DNA from: Sorghum bicolor
Taxonomy: Eukaryota; Streptophyta; Magnoliopsida; Poales; Poaceae
Direction of reading: 5' to 3'
Length of the DNA stretch: 64,000 nucleotides
Assembly (NCBI RefSeq): GCF_000003195.3
Contig: NC_012876.2
Coordinates: 5,519,306 to 5,583,305, forward strand
Shown here in pieces: positions 55,520 to 64,000 of the stretch (position 1 is its first letter; each line of letters starts with the position of its first letter). Under the pieces are notes generated by a model. The model had not been told where the DNA came from and did no database searches. It saw nothing but the letters and a program-made list of their open reading frames with translations. A program made the translations under genes and the position numbers.

Positions 55520-55677
55520 TAGGAGAACTGAAGGGGCCGAGGCCCCTACAGCAGAACTTTGTTAAAAGAAAAGAACAAAACAGTTCAGAAATACAACAAA
55601 GAGACAGAAAGGTTACAGAAATAAAGGAAGCAGAAGCTGAGCAAAGGTACTAGGGAACAGCAAAATAAAGGAAAAAA
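55520..55677 (-). mobile_element. 5'-truncated LINE 3' end with 15-bp TSD
   Basis: AGCTCTTGATTTTTT stands on both sides (55505-55519 and 55678-55692). The insert begins with the reversed poly-A and the hairpin AGGGGCCGAGGCCCCT, like the LINE 3' end at 17938-17953. It is absent from copy B at the matching place near 58830. Confidence 0.8.
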
Positions 55678-56256
55678 AGCTCTTGATTTTTTAAAAGAGT
55701 ATAATTTTAATGCAGTAACATATTCACATAATTAAAAATAATGGTAAAAAACAAATAATATCTCGGCTGGTCTTTCCTTTTCTTATCCAGACGCCGCGAG
55801 GAACGCAAAAACAATAGGGAACAAAATCATGTCATGACAACCTTCATCCGAGATTTTTTGCTAGGATATTGTACACATGTTATGTTGATATCGTTTGCCT
55901 TGTACGAACGTACAAGAGGATGCAATAAAGATGATCACAGTTTTGTTATTATTTGATATATAATTTTGTTCGAAAAAGTCAAAGTTCACAATTTTGCATT
56001 TGACCATATTATAAAAAAATTTTACAGTGACGAAAATTTTCATCATGTATGTTCACATCCTACTGATCGATGCCATACAGTTACACCTTGTCTTTTTTTA
56101 AAAAGAAAATCACGCACCTATGTATACCACGTTTCAAAAAAATGGTACATACTAGGATTAGCAAAACAAACTCAAAACACACTGAGCAACAAAGAAAACA
56201 CAAGAGAAACGGCACAGGAACCATCAGACACAACACCTCACAAACTAAACCTTTGA

Positions 56257-56485
56257 GGCCTTGTTAGTTCCAAAAAACTTAAGATTTCCCGTCACATCGA
56301 ATCTTGCGACACATGTATGAAGTATAAAATATTAACGAAAATAAAAATTAATTATACAATTTATCTGTAATTTATGAGACGAATCTTTTGAGCCTAGTTA
56401 GTCTATAATTGGACAATAATTATCATATACAAACGAAAGTACTACAGTACCCAAATTCTAAAAATTTTACCAACTAAACAAGGCC
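56257..56485 (-). mobile_element. Tourist-like MITE, TSD TGA
   Basis: GGCCTTGTTAGTTCC to CAACTAAACAAGGCC, flanked by TGA on both sides. Internal motifs (GACGAATCTTTTGAGCCTAG) show minus orientation. 229 bp. Confidence 0.85.
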
Positions 56486-56748
56486 TGACAAAAAATACAT
56501 CAACACAGTGGTAACCTATAGAGTAGTCAAATCGCGGCAATGCACCACCTAGAGAAGACGAGCCGAAAGCCAAACAACAAGGGCAAAAGGCCAAAGAATA
56601 GACCTGCAACCGCAAAGTATCCACTCATCAAGAACCAACGACTTCTGCGACAAAGCATCCACAAGAGAAGAGGCCAACGACGACCATATGCATCCGCTAT
56701 GATGACCAAGTATCCGCCAGAACAAGGACAAACCACTGCGAAGGATAT

Positions 56749-56930
56749 GGAGCGGGTTTGTGGGTTTGCGGTCACGGATACAAGTTTTCTATGCCCAAGT
56801 TTTTACCCATTGGATTCAACTACAAACCCGCATCCACACCCGCGGGCACAAAGTTGTACCTGTAACCTCATTCTACAGGGTTTTTACCCGCGGGCACGCG
56901 GGTAATATGTACCCGTTGCTATCTTTAGTG
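56749..56930. repeat. Fragment with ACCCGCGGGCAC-type repeats
   Basis: GCGGGTTTGTGGGTTTGCGG on one side and ACCCGCGGGCACGCGGGTAA on the other, with ACACCCGCGGGCAC between. It looks like the subterminal part of another hAT-type element. Ends not defined. Confidence 0.35.
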
Positions 56931-56984
56931 ATCACGCATATGGATGAACTCGATATCCGTACGTCCAAAATCAAGTATCTTCAG

Positions 56985-57130
56985 TGCGACAAAACAAAAG
57001 GCTTGTTATGTTAATGTCACAAGTAAGCGGTATGTGTTGTGGTCACTTTTGTCGACAGAAACCGTATGTTGCGGGTTGGATTGTCTTGTCCACAACTAAG
57101 ACACACGGACAAGAAAACAATTGCAGTGCA
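56985..57130 (+). repeat. Dispersed duplicate block C, copy 1
   Basis: Matches 62466-62612: both have ACAAAACAAAAGGCTTGTTA, ATGTGTTGTGGNCACTTTTG and AAAACAATTGCAGTGCA. The shared sequence stops right where the DUF247 exon 1 copy begins, marking a duplication breakpoint. Confidence 0.8.
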
Positions 57131-57770
57131 CCCGGCTCAGCTAGCCACCGGTCCTTGTCGAAGTGCAGCCCCGCGCTCGACGTATAGATAATAAATCTTT
57201 TAAACCTAGTTAGTCTATAATTGAATAATAATTGGCAAATAAAACCGAAAATGCTACAGTAGCAAAATCCAAAATTTTTCATGAACTAAACAAGGCCTAA
57301 GCTAGTTATAGAGATACGGACGGAGCTAGCAGCTGGTTGGTTAGGTCATGTCACGGTCATGCCTCGGCCGCCATGGGATAGGATGAGCTGCTGCATACAG
57401 CTAAATCTGTCAGCCTCAGCAGTATTTTTCTCTCATTTTCTGTCATGGCTTATCAGCCAAACGAACAAGACGAATGTGTGGGTGTGGTTACGAGCTGGTA
57501 AAAAGGATTAGTTAGTTAGTTAGTTATTAGTAGGCGCAGCGCGCAGCACGCGCGTAAGCGTGAAACATGCACACGCTTGTGGGATGTAATATATGAACTG
57601 TAAAGCTGGTCGTCGTCGACGAGTGACGAAGAAAGCGGCAAGGATGGAACTATAACTAATGGTAACAAAACATGTCCAGTTGCATCATGATGATGTGATT
57701 ACTGGCTAATGAAGTAATGATCATGCATGCATATTATATACACTGCTGAGGAGAGAGATCATCGAGAGGG
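57131..57770 (-). pseudogene. DUF247 5' fragment, copy B of the duplication
   Basis: 57125-57175 matches DUF247 exon 1 (52808-52858), about 17 codons with small indels. The following exon start, including the ATG, is missing and replaced by a truncated MITE (57182-57297). From about 57300 the DUF247 upstream region follows. No exon 2. It is a dead fragment. Confidence 0.8.
57182..57297 (-). mobile_element. Truncated Tourist-like MITE
   Basis: Only the right half remains, ending ATGAACTAAACAAGGCC. It begins abruptly inside the family sequence (AATCTTTTAAACCTAGTTAG), next to the DUF247 fragment, so its truncation may coincide with the rearrangement. Confidence 0.65.
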
Positions 57771-57895
57771 TTCGTGGATAAACACTGCAGACGTGGAGGG
57801 GCCAGGGGGATAATGGTATGGTAATGCAGCCGATGGCAGGAGGACAACACGGCGATCGATTAGAGTAAGTATTGTCGGGGAATAGTAATCAATCA

Positions 57896-58631
57896 AGAGT
57901 AAAAAATACACTGGTGGCCCTTTAACTTGTCAGCATGTGCCACTTTGGTCCATGAACTTACAAATCTGAAAAAGTGACATCTAAACTTGTCCGTCTGTGC
58001 CACTTTGGTCAATGAACTTGTAAACGCAAAGCAGTGGCCCCTGAACTTGTGGGCCTGTGCCACTTTGGTCCATGCGTGTAAAGGCTCTTTCAACGCGTCA
58101 ACAAATATTTGTTTATTTTATAACTAAATATTAGTGAAATACTAAATTCATGAAATATTTGTGTAGCCTCTTTTTGATGTACTCTGCCTAGGAAAAATAT
58201 GAAACCTAGAAAACGAATAATTTTTACTTGTTTTAAAATTATCTCTTTTAATTAATAAATCCAACGAATTGATATATTATTTGATATATTTGACGCTACG
58301 AATAAAAATATATCAATTTCGTAAATTAAAAAAGAAATGCTGACATCATCGCTGCTGTCAACACCATAAACGGTGCCATACATGGCCTACCAGAGGTGGC
58401 CACGTGGCAGAACAGTGCCATGCAGCTGGTGTTATTTTCGTATTTGCATGATTATGGACCAAGGTGGCACAGGTCGACAAGTTTAGAGGGCACTTTTTCG
58501 CGTTTGCAAGTTCATGGACCAAAGTGGCACAGGCGGACAAGTTTAGAGGTTACTTTTTCGGTTTTGCAAGTTCATGGACCAAAATGACACAGTCTGATAA
58601 ATTAAAGGGCCGCCAGTGTATTTTACTCACC
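57896..58631. mobile_element. MULE-like element with tandem-repeat TIRs, TSD AATCAATCA
   Basis: A 736-bp element flanked by the 9-bp AATCAATCA (57887-57895 and 58632-58640). Each end carries about 190 bp of inverted sequence made of three units of about 64 bp containing TGTGCCACTTTGGTCCATGA and its complement. Ends read AGAGTAAAAAATACACTGG and CCAGTGTATTTTACTC. No coding capacity. Long TIRs and a 9-bp duplication indicate a Mutator-like element. Frames across the TIR repeats are not genes. Confidence 0.75.
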
Positions 58632-58640
58632 AATCAATCA

Positions 58641-58860
58641 GTTCGAAAAGGGCATGGTGACGGCATGAGGTCCGGCAATTCAGGAAGACAATTAGAGCAT
58701 GCGCTGGGGGGCCATTCTGAGTTGAATGGGGATATGCATGGGATTCTCTTGTTTCAGGGAAACTCTGAAATCTGAATAGGATTGGTGTCTCGCGGCTTTT
58801 GTTTTGTTTTCATGCTACTTGCAGGCAGAGTCGCAGTTAACTTTTAGATGACACAGAGAA
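58641..58860. repeat. Duplicated block, copy B, distal part
   Basis: Matches 55310-55500: GGTCCGGCA, AATTAGAGCATGCGC, AACTCTGAAATCTGAA and CGCAGTTAACT in the same order. It lacks the LINE tail present in copy A. Confidence 0.7.
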
Positions 58861-59045
58861 AGTCATCTGCATATGTAAGAATTTGGCGTGTATGATGGAG
58901 AAACAGACTTTTTTAAGGGGCGGCCCTGATCAGTGATCCCTGAAGAAGACGACTTCACTTGGGTCTAATATATGTTAGTTATACGTTACCATCATTAAAT
59001 GAACAATCTAATATATGTTAAGTATTTATACATTGCCATCATTAA

Positions 59046-59347
59046 GGGCCTGTTTGGTACATGTGAGCTGTTTTTTTGCCAAACACTTATTTCCAAAACA
59101 GCTTTATAGGTGAAGCTGTTTTCCGTCTCCTCTCACAAAGACATAAGTTGGGATGAAGCTAGAAAAAAATAGCTTATTGCAGTTTCTTCCTCATTTCTCT
59201 CTCTTAACTATGCATGAAGTAGTTGGTGAAGCTATTTTGCCAAACACTTTCTCCAAAACAGCTCAGCTTCATCTATAAAGTCACTCATAAAGCTATTTTC
59301 TAAAAAAACAGCTTTACTAGTGAAGTTGAGCTGTGCCAAACAAGCCC
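59046..59347 (+). mobile_element. MITE with GGGCCTGTTTGG ends
   Basis: Starts GGGCCTGTTTGGTAC and ends GTGCCAAACAAGCCC, inverted. AAACAGCTTTATAGGTGAAGC inside is mirrored by CTTTACTAGTGAAGTTGAGC. 302 bp. The target duplication is unclear. Confidence 0.65.
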
Positions 59348-59570
59348 TATGTGCTCTTTGATAAACAAGCCTACACAATCTGCACCTTGATCCAAATGCT
59401 GTAGTGGAGGATAGTAAATTAAATTATGAAAGCGATGCGGCTGCATCGATGATATATAGAGAGTTAACGTGCTCCGAGTCTCCGGCCCAATGCAACCCCC
59501 TCCCTCCACGCTGGACTAATGCCACCCCGGCCCGGTCCGGCGGTCCTCGCCGGCAGCGGCGCCGGCGTCG

Positions 59571-59800
59571 GGCCTTGTTTAGTTCGCAAAAATTTTTAAG
59601 ATACTTCGTCAAATCGAATTTTTGGTCGCATGCATGGAGCATTAAATATAGACGAAAATAAAAATTAACTGCACAGTTTATCTGTAATTTGTGAGATGAA
59701 TCTTTTGAGCCTAGTTACTCCGTAATTGGACAATATTTGTCAAATAAAAACGAAATGCTACAGTACCAAAAACAAAAAATTTTGCGATCAAAACAAGGCC
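59571..59800 (-). mobile_element. Tourist-like MITE
   Basis: GGCCTTGTTTAGTTCGC to CAAAACAAGGCC; flanks TCG and TCA agree at two of three bases. Internal motifs in minus orientation. 230 bp. Confidence 0.75.
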
Positions 59801-60056
59801 TCAGACTCACCGGCCTCATACGCTCTCCCACCGATCGACTAGAGGCTGACGCTGACCTGTCTTCCGGTCCTTCTTGATTTCTGAACCCCCGAGACAAACT
59901 GAAAACTGACCCTGAAACCAAATGCTCATCAGCCCAAATCCTAAAACAAATCCTCTAGGAAGAAATTAAAAACTGAGTAATATAAGGCGTTGAAAAATGT
60001 TTGATTGAGCTTTACTACTGCCTCCGTCTTTTTTAAAAAAAAATACAATTTACTAC

Positions 60057-60178
60057 TGCCTCCGTCTTTCATAAAATATATTTTTCATAATATAAGCTAA
60101 ATGTTAATAGTTTTGTATAAATTTAGATAAACTCAAAATAATTTGACTACGGACACATCTAGAGTTTGGGATGGCGGT
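60057..60178. mobile_element. Stowaway-like MITE
   Basis: CTGCCTCCGTCTTTCATAAA at the left and ATGGCGGTAG at the right, with AT-rich interior (TAAATTTAGATAAACTC). A partial copy of the left end, CTGCCTCCGTCTT, also precedes it at 60018. Confidence 0.5.
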
Positions 60179-60561
60179 AGTAAGTGCGAATGTGAAATTG
60201 GAACATATATTGCTACCAAAATGTTAGAATATAAGTAATATGCATGGTATAGCTGGTTTGAGTTGGCCGCGTGGGGTCAAAATCAGCTTAGAAGACACGG
60301 TGACCAAATATCAGTCTCTAGCTGACCACGCAATTGATGTGGGGGACGACACTAGCAGTCTGCATGCACCCTACCTGGTTCACTTTCACTCACTGATCAG
60401 GGTCCAAAACAGACCCATCAAATGTTTTACAAACATTTGTCTACAGAGCTACGATCTCACGTTGCTGATTGAAACACACGAGCACTTCATCATTCCCTGT
60501 TCGCTGATCGTTTCTGCAGCTGATTCTGATGTCGATGCTGATTTGTTGGCTGATAAGATTA

Positions 60562-61398
60562 TGTTGGAAATAAAAGCAATTTAGCGATGCATAGATTAAT
60601 TCTGACAACAAGAAAAAGACTAACGACATGTATCACAGATATATGAATCAAAACTAGCACTACGATTTAAATCAAGTTCACGGGAACAACAGAGACAAGA
60701 TAGACATCCTTACAATGGGGTTTGTCGGCGCGAAAGAAGAAGAGGAAGAAGACGAAGACCGTCGATGGAGATCGGCGAACACCGGGCGTAGTGGAAAGAA
60801 GACGTCCAGCGAGCAGTCGCGAAGGCGCTTCCCAAAAACCTGATACGCCCCTACCCGTGCAGGGACGCGAGGAGACGTAGGCTTCGGAGCCTGCTCTCCC
60901 GACACTGATGGCACGTCGGCGACGGGATGTGGAAGACGGCGGCGGCGGAGTAATATGACGAGGAAGAGATGAATCTCTCGGTACAAAAGACGACGTCTCG
61001 CCCCATATTTATACACGCGTCGCACACAACAAATAGGCAAGCAATCAATCACAGTATTATGGAAACATTACCTACCGTTTAGGCACTTGCCATAATACGA
61101 GAATAATTACTTACCAAATAGGCCAGCGCAATCTCCTCCATGCATGCAAAGGTTCCAAGTAGCAAAAGGAAGCCGCGCACCCGCAAGGGCGAGCGAGCGC
61201 GCGCGTGTGGTTCTCCCTTTTTCTCTCCCCAATTGCTTCAACAAGATGGAGATAGCTTAACTTTTTAGTTGGCATCACTCCACTTGAAGTAGCAAGGTGG
61301 GACTAAAGTCCCTCACCTTTCCATATATACATGCATGTATAAGTGGGCCTTTGAGATTTATTTAGAATTGTTTGGCCCATGGCCCAAAACATCTAACA
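60562..61398 (-). mobile_element. Solo copia-type LTR
   Basis: On the minus strand it starts TGTTAGATGTTTTGGGCC and ends TTTATTTCCAACA, 837 bp. Flanks are GATTA (60557-60561) and GATAA (61399-61403), a 5-bp duplication with one mismatch. GTGTATAAATATGGGGCG near 61008 is a good LTR promoter. No internal domain lies on either side, so unequal recombination probably left a solo LTR. Frames inside it are not genes. Confidence 0.65.
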
Positions 61399-61499
61399 GA
61401 TAAGCAAACGGGTTACAACATAGCGTAGACGTCCAGGTTCGCGCATGGTTGGTGCGAGGCAGCCTTCTTAGCTCAGAGCATGGCGTGGCAGTGACTAGG

Positions 61500-61755
61500 A
61501 CATATTTGGTTGATAGTAATAGTCTATCGTAACTAATTTTAGGCAAGTGTGACAAGCCACAAAAAGTGTAACTAGCAAATTAGTTGCCATACTTTGCCAT
61601 GTCTAAAGGAATCTTGCCACACTTTTTAACTCTATAACATGCGGAGCATAAAAGAATCATGCCTAAGCTTAATTGCAAACTAAACACTTACTAATTTAGT
61701 CAAACTTGCTTAAGGTGGAATATGGTAAAGTGTGGCTAGCAACCAAACAACCTCT
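61500..61755. mobile_element. MITE-like repeat
   Basis: ATTTGGTTGATAGTAATAG at the left and GTGGCTAGCAACCAAACAAC at the right are rough inverted ends. The interior repeats TTGCCATACTTTGCC-type sequence. Non-coding; class uncertain. Confidence 0.4.
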
Positions 61756-62015
61756 ATATGTCGGTTCAGAGCAGCGGCAGCAGGCCTCCTGTTGTGGGGC
61801 TCTGGAGGTTAGTGAGAAGGGAAGAAAGAAAGAGGATTGGAAGAATATATCTGGTTCTTTCTCTTTCGTCGAAGGACTGGGGGGTGCTTTAGTTTTCTCA
61901 ATTGGTCGAGAGAAAAATTTGAGGAAAAAGCATTAGAAAAGAATTCCGCTGAAGCTTACCTTCATTTATCTTTATTTTATTCCAAGTTACAGGAAAAGAG
62001 GATCACTTATTCTCA

Positions 62016-62253
62016 GGTCTTGTTTAGTTCATCTAAAAAATCAAAAACTTTTCAAGATTCACCGTCACATCGGATCTTGCGGCACATGCATAAAACACTA
62101 AATATAAATAAAAATAAAAACTAATTATACAATTTACCTGTAAATCGCGAGATGAATCTTTTAAGCCTAGTTACTTTATGATTGGACAATGTTTATCAAA
62201 TAAAAACGAAAGTGCTACAGTCCCGAAAACAAAAAAGTTTTCGCAACAAGGCC
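62016..62253 (-). mobile_element. Tourist-like MITE
   Basis: GGTCTTGTTTAGTTCATC to CGCAACAAGGCC, with CACATCGGATCTTGCGGCAC inside. One base at each end has diverged and no clean 3-bp duplication remains. 238 bp. Confidence 0.7.
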
Positions 62254-62465
62254 TAGCTTCGCCCTTCGGGGTGGTCGTATAGTTTTGATTTTATCATGAT
62301 TCACCTCACATGCACAACGAATGCCCTTAGTAAGGGCAAACTGTATATATAATAATCCTTCTCTGGATCGTAGATGCCATGAAATATAATCACTATACTA
62401 TACTACTCGTGGAAGCATATGGAATGTCATGAACAAGATATACTATATCCGTCCAAATTCGAATA

Positions 62466-62612
62466 TATGTTTAATGTGACAAAACAAAAGGCTTGTTAAT
62501 GTCACAAGTAAACTGCATGTGTTGTGGCCACTTTTGCCGACAGAAACAGCGTGTTGCTGGCTGGATATATTGTCCACACACTGCACGGAGAGAAAAACAA
62601 TTGCAGTGCAGT
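62466..62612 (+). repeat. Dispersed duplicate block C, copy 2
   Basis: Matches 56985-57130 (see there) in the same orientation, including GACAGAAAC and TGTCCACA. After AATTGCAGTGCA the two copies diverge. Confidence 0.8.
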
Positions 62613-64000
62613 CACGCCTGTTCCGACTAAGGCCAGTTTTAATATGATTTCATTAGAGTTTTATGGGTATTAAATATGCTGATGTGACACCATAATAATG
62701 AAATGAGAGATGATAAGTTTCATTTTTATAAAACTCTTCTGCACTGTTTTCAAAATCAGATGAGTTAGAAACGCCTTGTTCGTTTGGCTGATAAGTCATG
62801 GCAATATGCTGAGATTCATGGAAGTTGGTAACCACTAAAAAGTACTCACATCAATTACTCATTTACTCCAGCTGATCTGAATATGCCCGGATTGTCAGAC
62901 ACACACACATCAATAATTCTTTTTTTATGTAAAACAGGAGTGTGTAAGCCCCTAGCTACTGGTTTATATTATTAGAACCAAAATGAACATGGAAAGCAGC
63001 AAGTTACGTGACGGGACGGGTAGCGCAACTGCACGCACGTCGCAGTGCTCCTCGTGCTGAATCGTTAGATAGGTGCCATCGCCAACGTTGCACTTCAAGT
63101 CTTGAACCACACACACACCCGCGTCCTGCTAGTACAACGAATGGCGATGTTTCAAAGATCGCCAACCAGCAGGAAGCAAAATGTTAGGCGCCTGGAGAGG
63201 GTCAGGAACCGAAAGAGACATGCATGTAGACCACAGAGACATCAACCAGAACGCAGGAATTTAGGATTCTTATAACTATGACGAATAAAACTTTGTTACT
63301 GAACTAATTACACATCTGTGACGAATAGTTTTCAAACTGCGACACTTTGTCATAAATCCTCACACGGCCCTTTCTCCATCTGACGTGTACCGTGGAAACC
63401 ACGATCACTCATCCGTGACGAATGATTTTACAGTTGTACGTAACGAACACCACTTCATCATAAAGTCTCGACGTATACTATAACACACTTCACCACACAA
63501 AGATTATCAACTAAACTAGCTACACTAGAGAGCTAAATCAGCTAAGCAACTATAAAGCTAGCTACTTAACTACTGCAACTACAACTACACCAGTGAGCTA
63601 CTAGTACAAGAAACTACCACACACAAACAATATATGAATGTAAACCTACTAGTGCGAGTAGCAAACTGAGCTGAGCATGCATGAGAGATGTGTCAACCAA
63701 TTTATCCCTAAGGTTTGATGACATGCCAACAATCTACATCATCTTTGTGGCAAGTCTCAAATGCGATGATTCACATGCTAACTAGCCACTCAAGGTAGAC
63801 CCACAACTTGGTTGCCGCAAGAATCAATCAACAAGGAGCACTCTAAGTAGCCATGAGCATTCCACTAGAGTTGCTCTTCGGGATCTCTCATGAGGACAAG
63901 CACAAGAGCCCCTTATAATCAACTATATTGGAGGCAATAAACAATCACCACAAGTCCAACAATCCTCCAATCCATTGAGCTATGTAGGTGGCAGCAACCA
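62613..64000. other. Gene-free right end, repeat-derived
   Basis: GTGACGAAT occurs at 63317 and 63416 and ATGACGAATAAA at 63279, as seen inside grass DNA transposons. From 63480 to 63640 the sequence is low-complexity A/C-rich with CTA-type repeats. The last 300 bases (CGCAAGAATCAATCAACAAG) look like transposon or LTR sequence running off the window. No gene recognised. Confidence 0.4.

Noticed and set aside
58396..58775. Frames with repeated FRGHFFAFASSWTKVAQADK-like peptide
   Set aside because: The repetition comes from the tandem units of a MULE terminal repeat, not from a protein.
60240..60584. A 114-residue plus-strand frame
   Set aside because: No recognisable family, and its end runs into the solo LTR; composition is not distinct from surrounding non-coding DNA.
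60678..61052. A 124-residue minus-strand frame
   Set aside because: Lies wholly inside the solo copia LTR, just downstream of its TATA box; it reads the LTR leader.

Overview
This is plant nuclear DNA from a grass, most likely Sorghum or a close relative among the Andropogoneae. The evidence is GC-rich coding exons in AT-rich flanks, many MITEs ending in GGCCTTGTTTAGTT with 3-bp target duplications, a Tat-lineage Ty3/gypsy element with an antisense Transposase_28 gene, and spliced genes of typical plant families. The species is an inference; no sequence search was possible.

Layout: 1-4.1 kb holds a decayed Ty1/copia pol followed by a LINE remnant. 4.1-10.9 kb is a long gene-free stretch. 11.2-14.9 kb (+) is a three-exon half-size ABCG transporter very similar to Arabidopsis ABCG14. 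16.1-18.2 kb holds a LINE remnant and a palindromic MITE. 18.7-19.3 kb (+) is a small serine-rich-protein-related gene, followed by a head-to-head MITE pair and a further MITE. 21.5-23.2 kb (-) is a divergent NF-YC-like histone-fold gene. 24.5-32.4 kb (-) is an intact 22-exon valyl-tRNA synthetase gene (1056 codons deduced). 32.9-34.1 kb is a foldback repeat.

34.2-46.2 kb is a complete Ty3/gypsy (Tat-type) element on the minus strand. It has 462-bp LTRs that differ at only 5 positions and a GCAAC target duplication. Its gag-protease frame is open, but pol is broken by two TAG stops and a frameshift, and the reverse transcriptase has lost its catalytic Asp-Asp pair. On the opposite strand, between pol and the 3' LTR, lies a six-exon gene of 927 codons whose five GT-AG introns all join in frame. 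It encodes a Transposase_28-type protein with a coiled-coil region and is preceded by a TATA box and five 70-bp tandem repeats. This antisense gene is the most unusual thing in the window.

46.2-64 kb is accessory DNA around one further host gene, a two-exon DUF247 membrane protein at 49.8-52.9 kb (-). The DUF247 5' region has been duplicated downstream (57.1-58.9 kb), and the two copies carry different later insertions. A fragment of the valyl-tRNA synthetase exon 1 and intron 1 recurs at 48.1-48.4 kb, split by a MITE. Candidate Helitrons, a hAT-like element, two MULE-like elements with repetitive TIRs, a LINE tail with a 15-bp target duplication and a solo copia LTR account for much of the rest.

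The host genes are unrelated housekeeping, transport and regulatory genes, each with its own promoter; nothing suggests a gene cluster. Exon boundaries were placed by hand from GT/AG sites, frame and family conservation.
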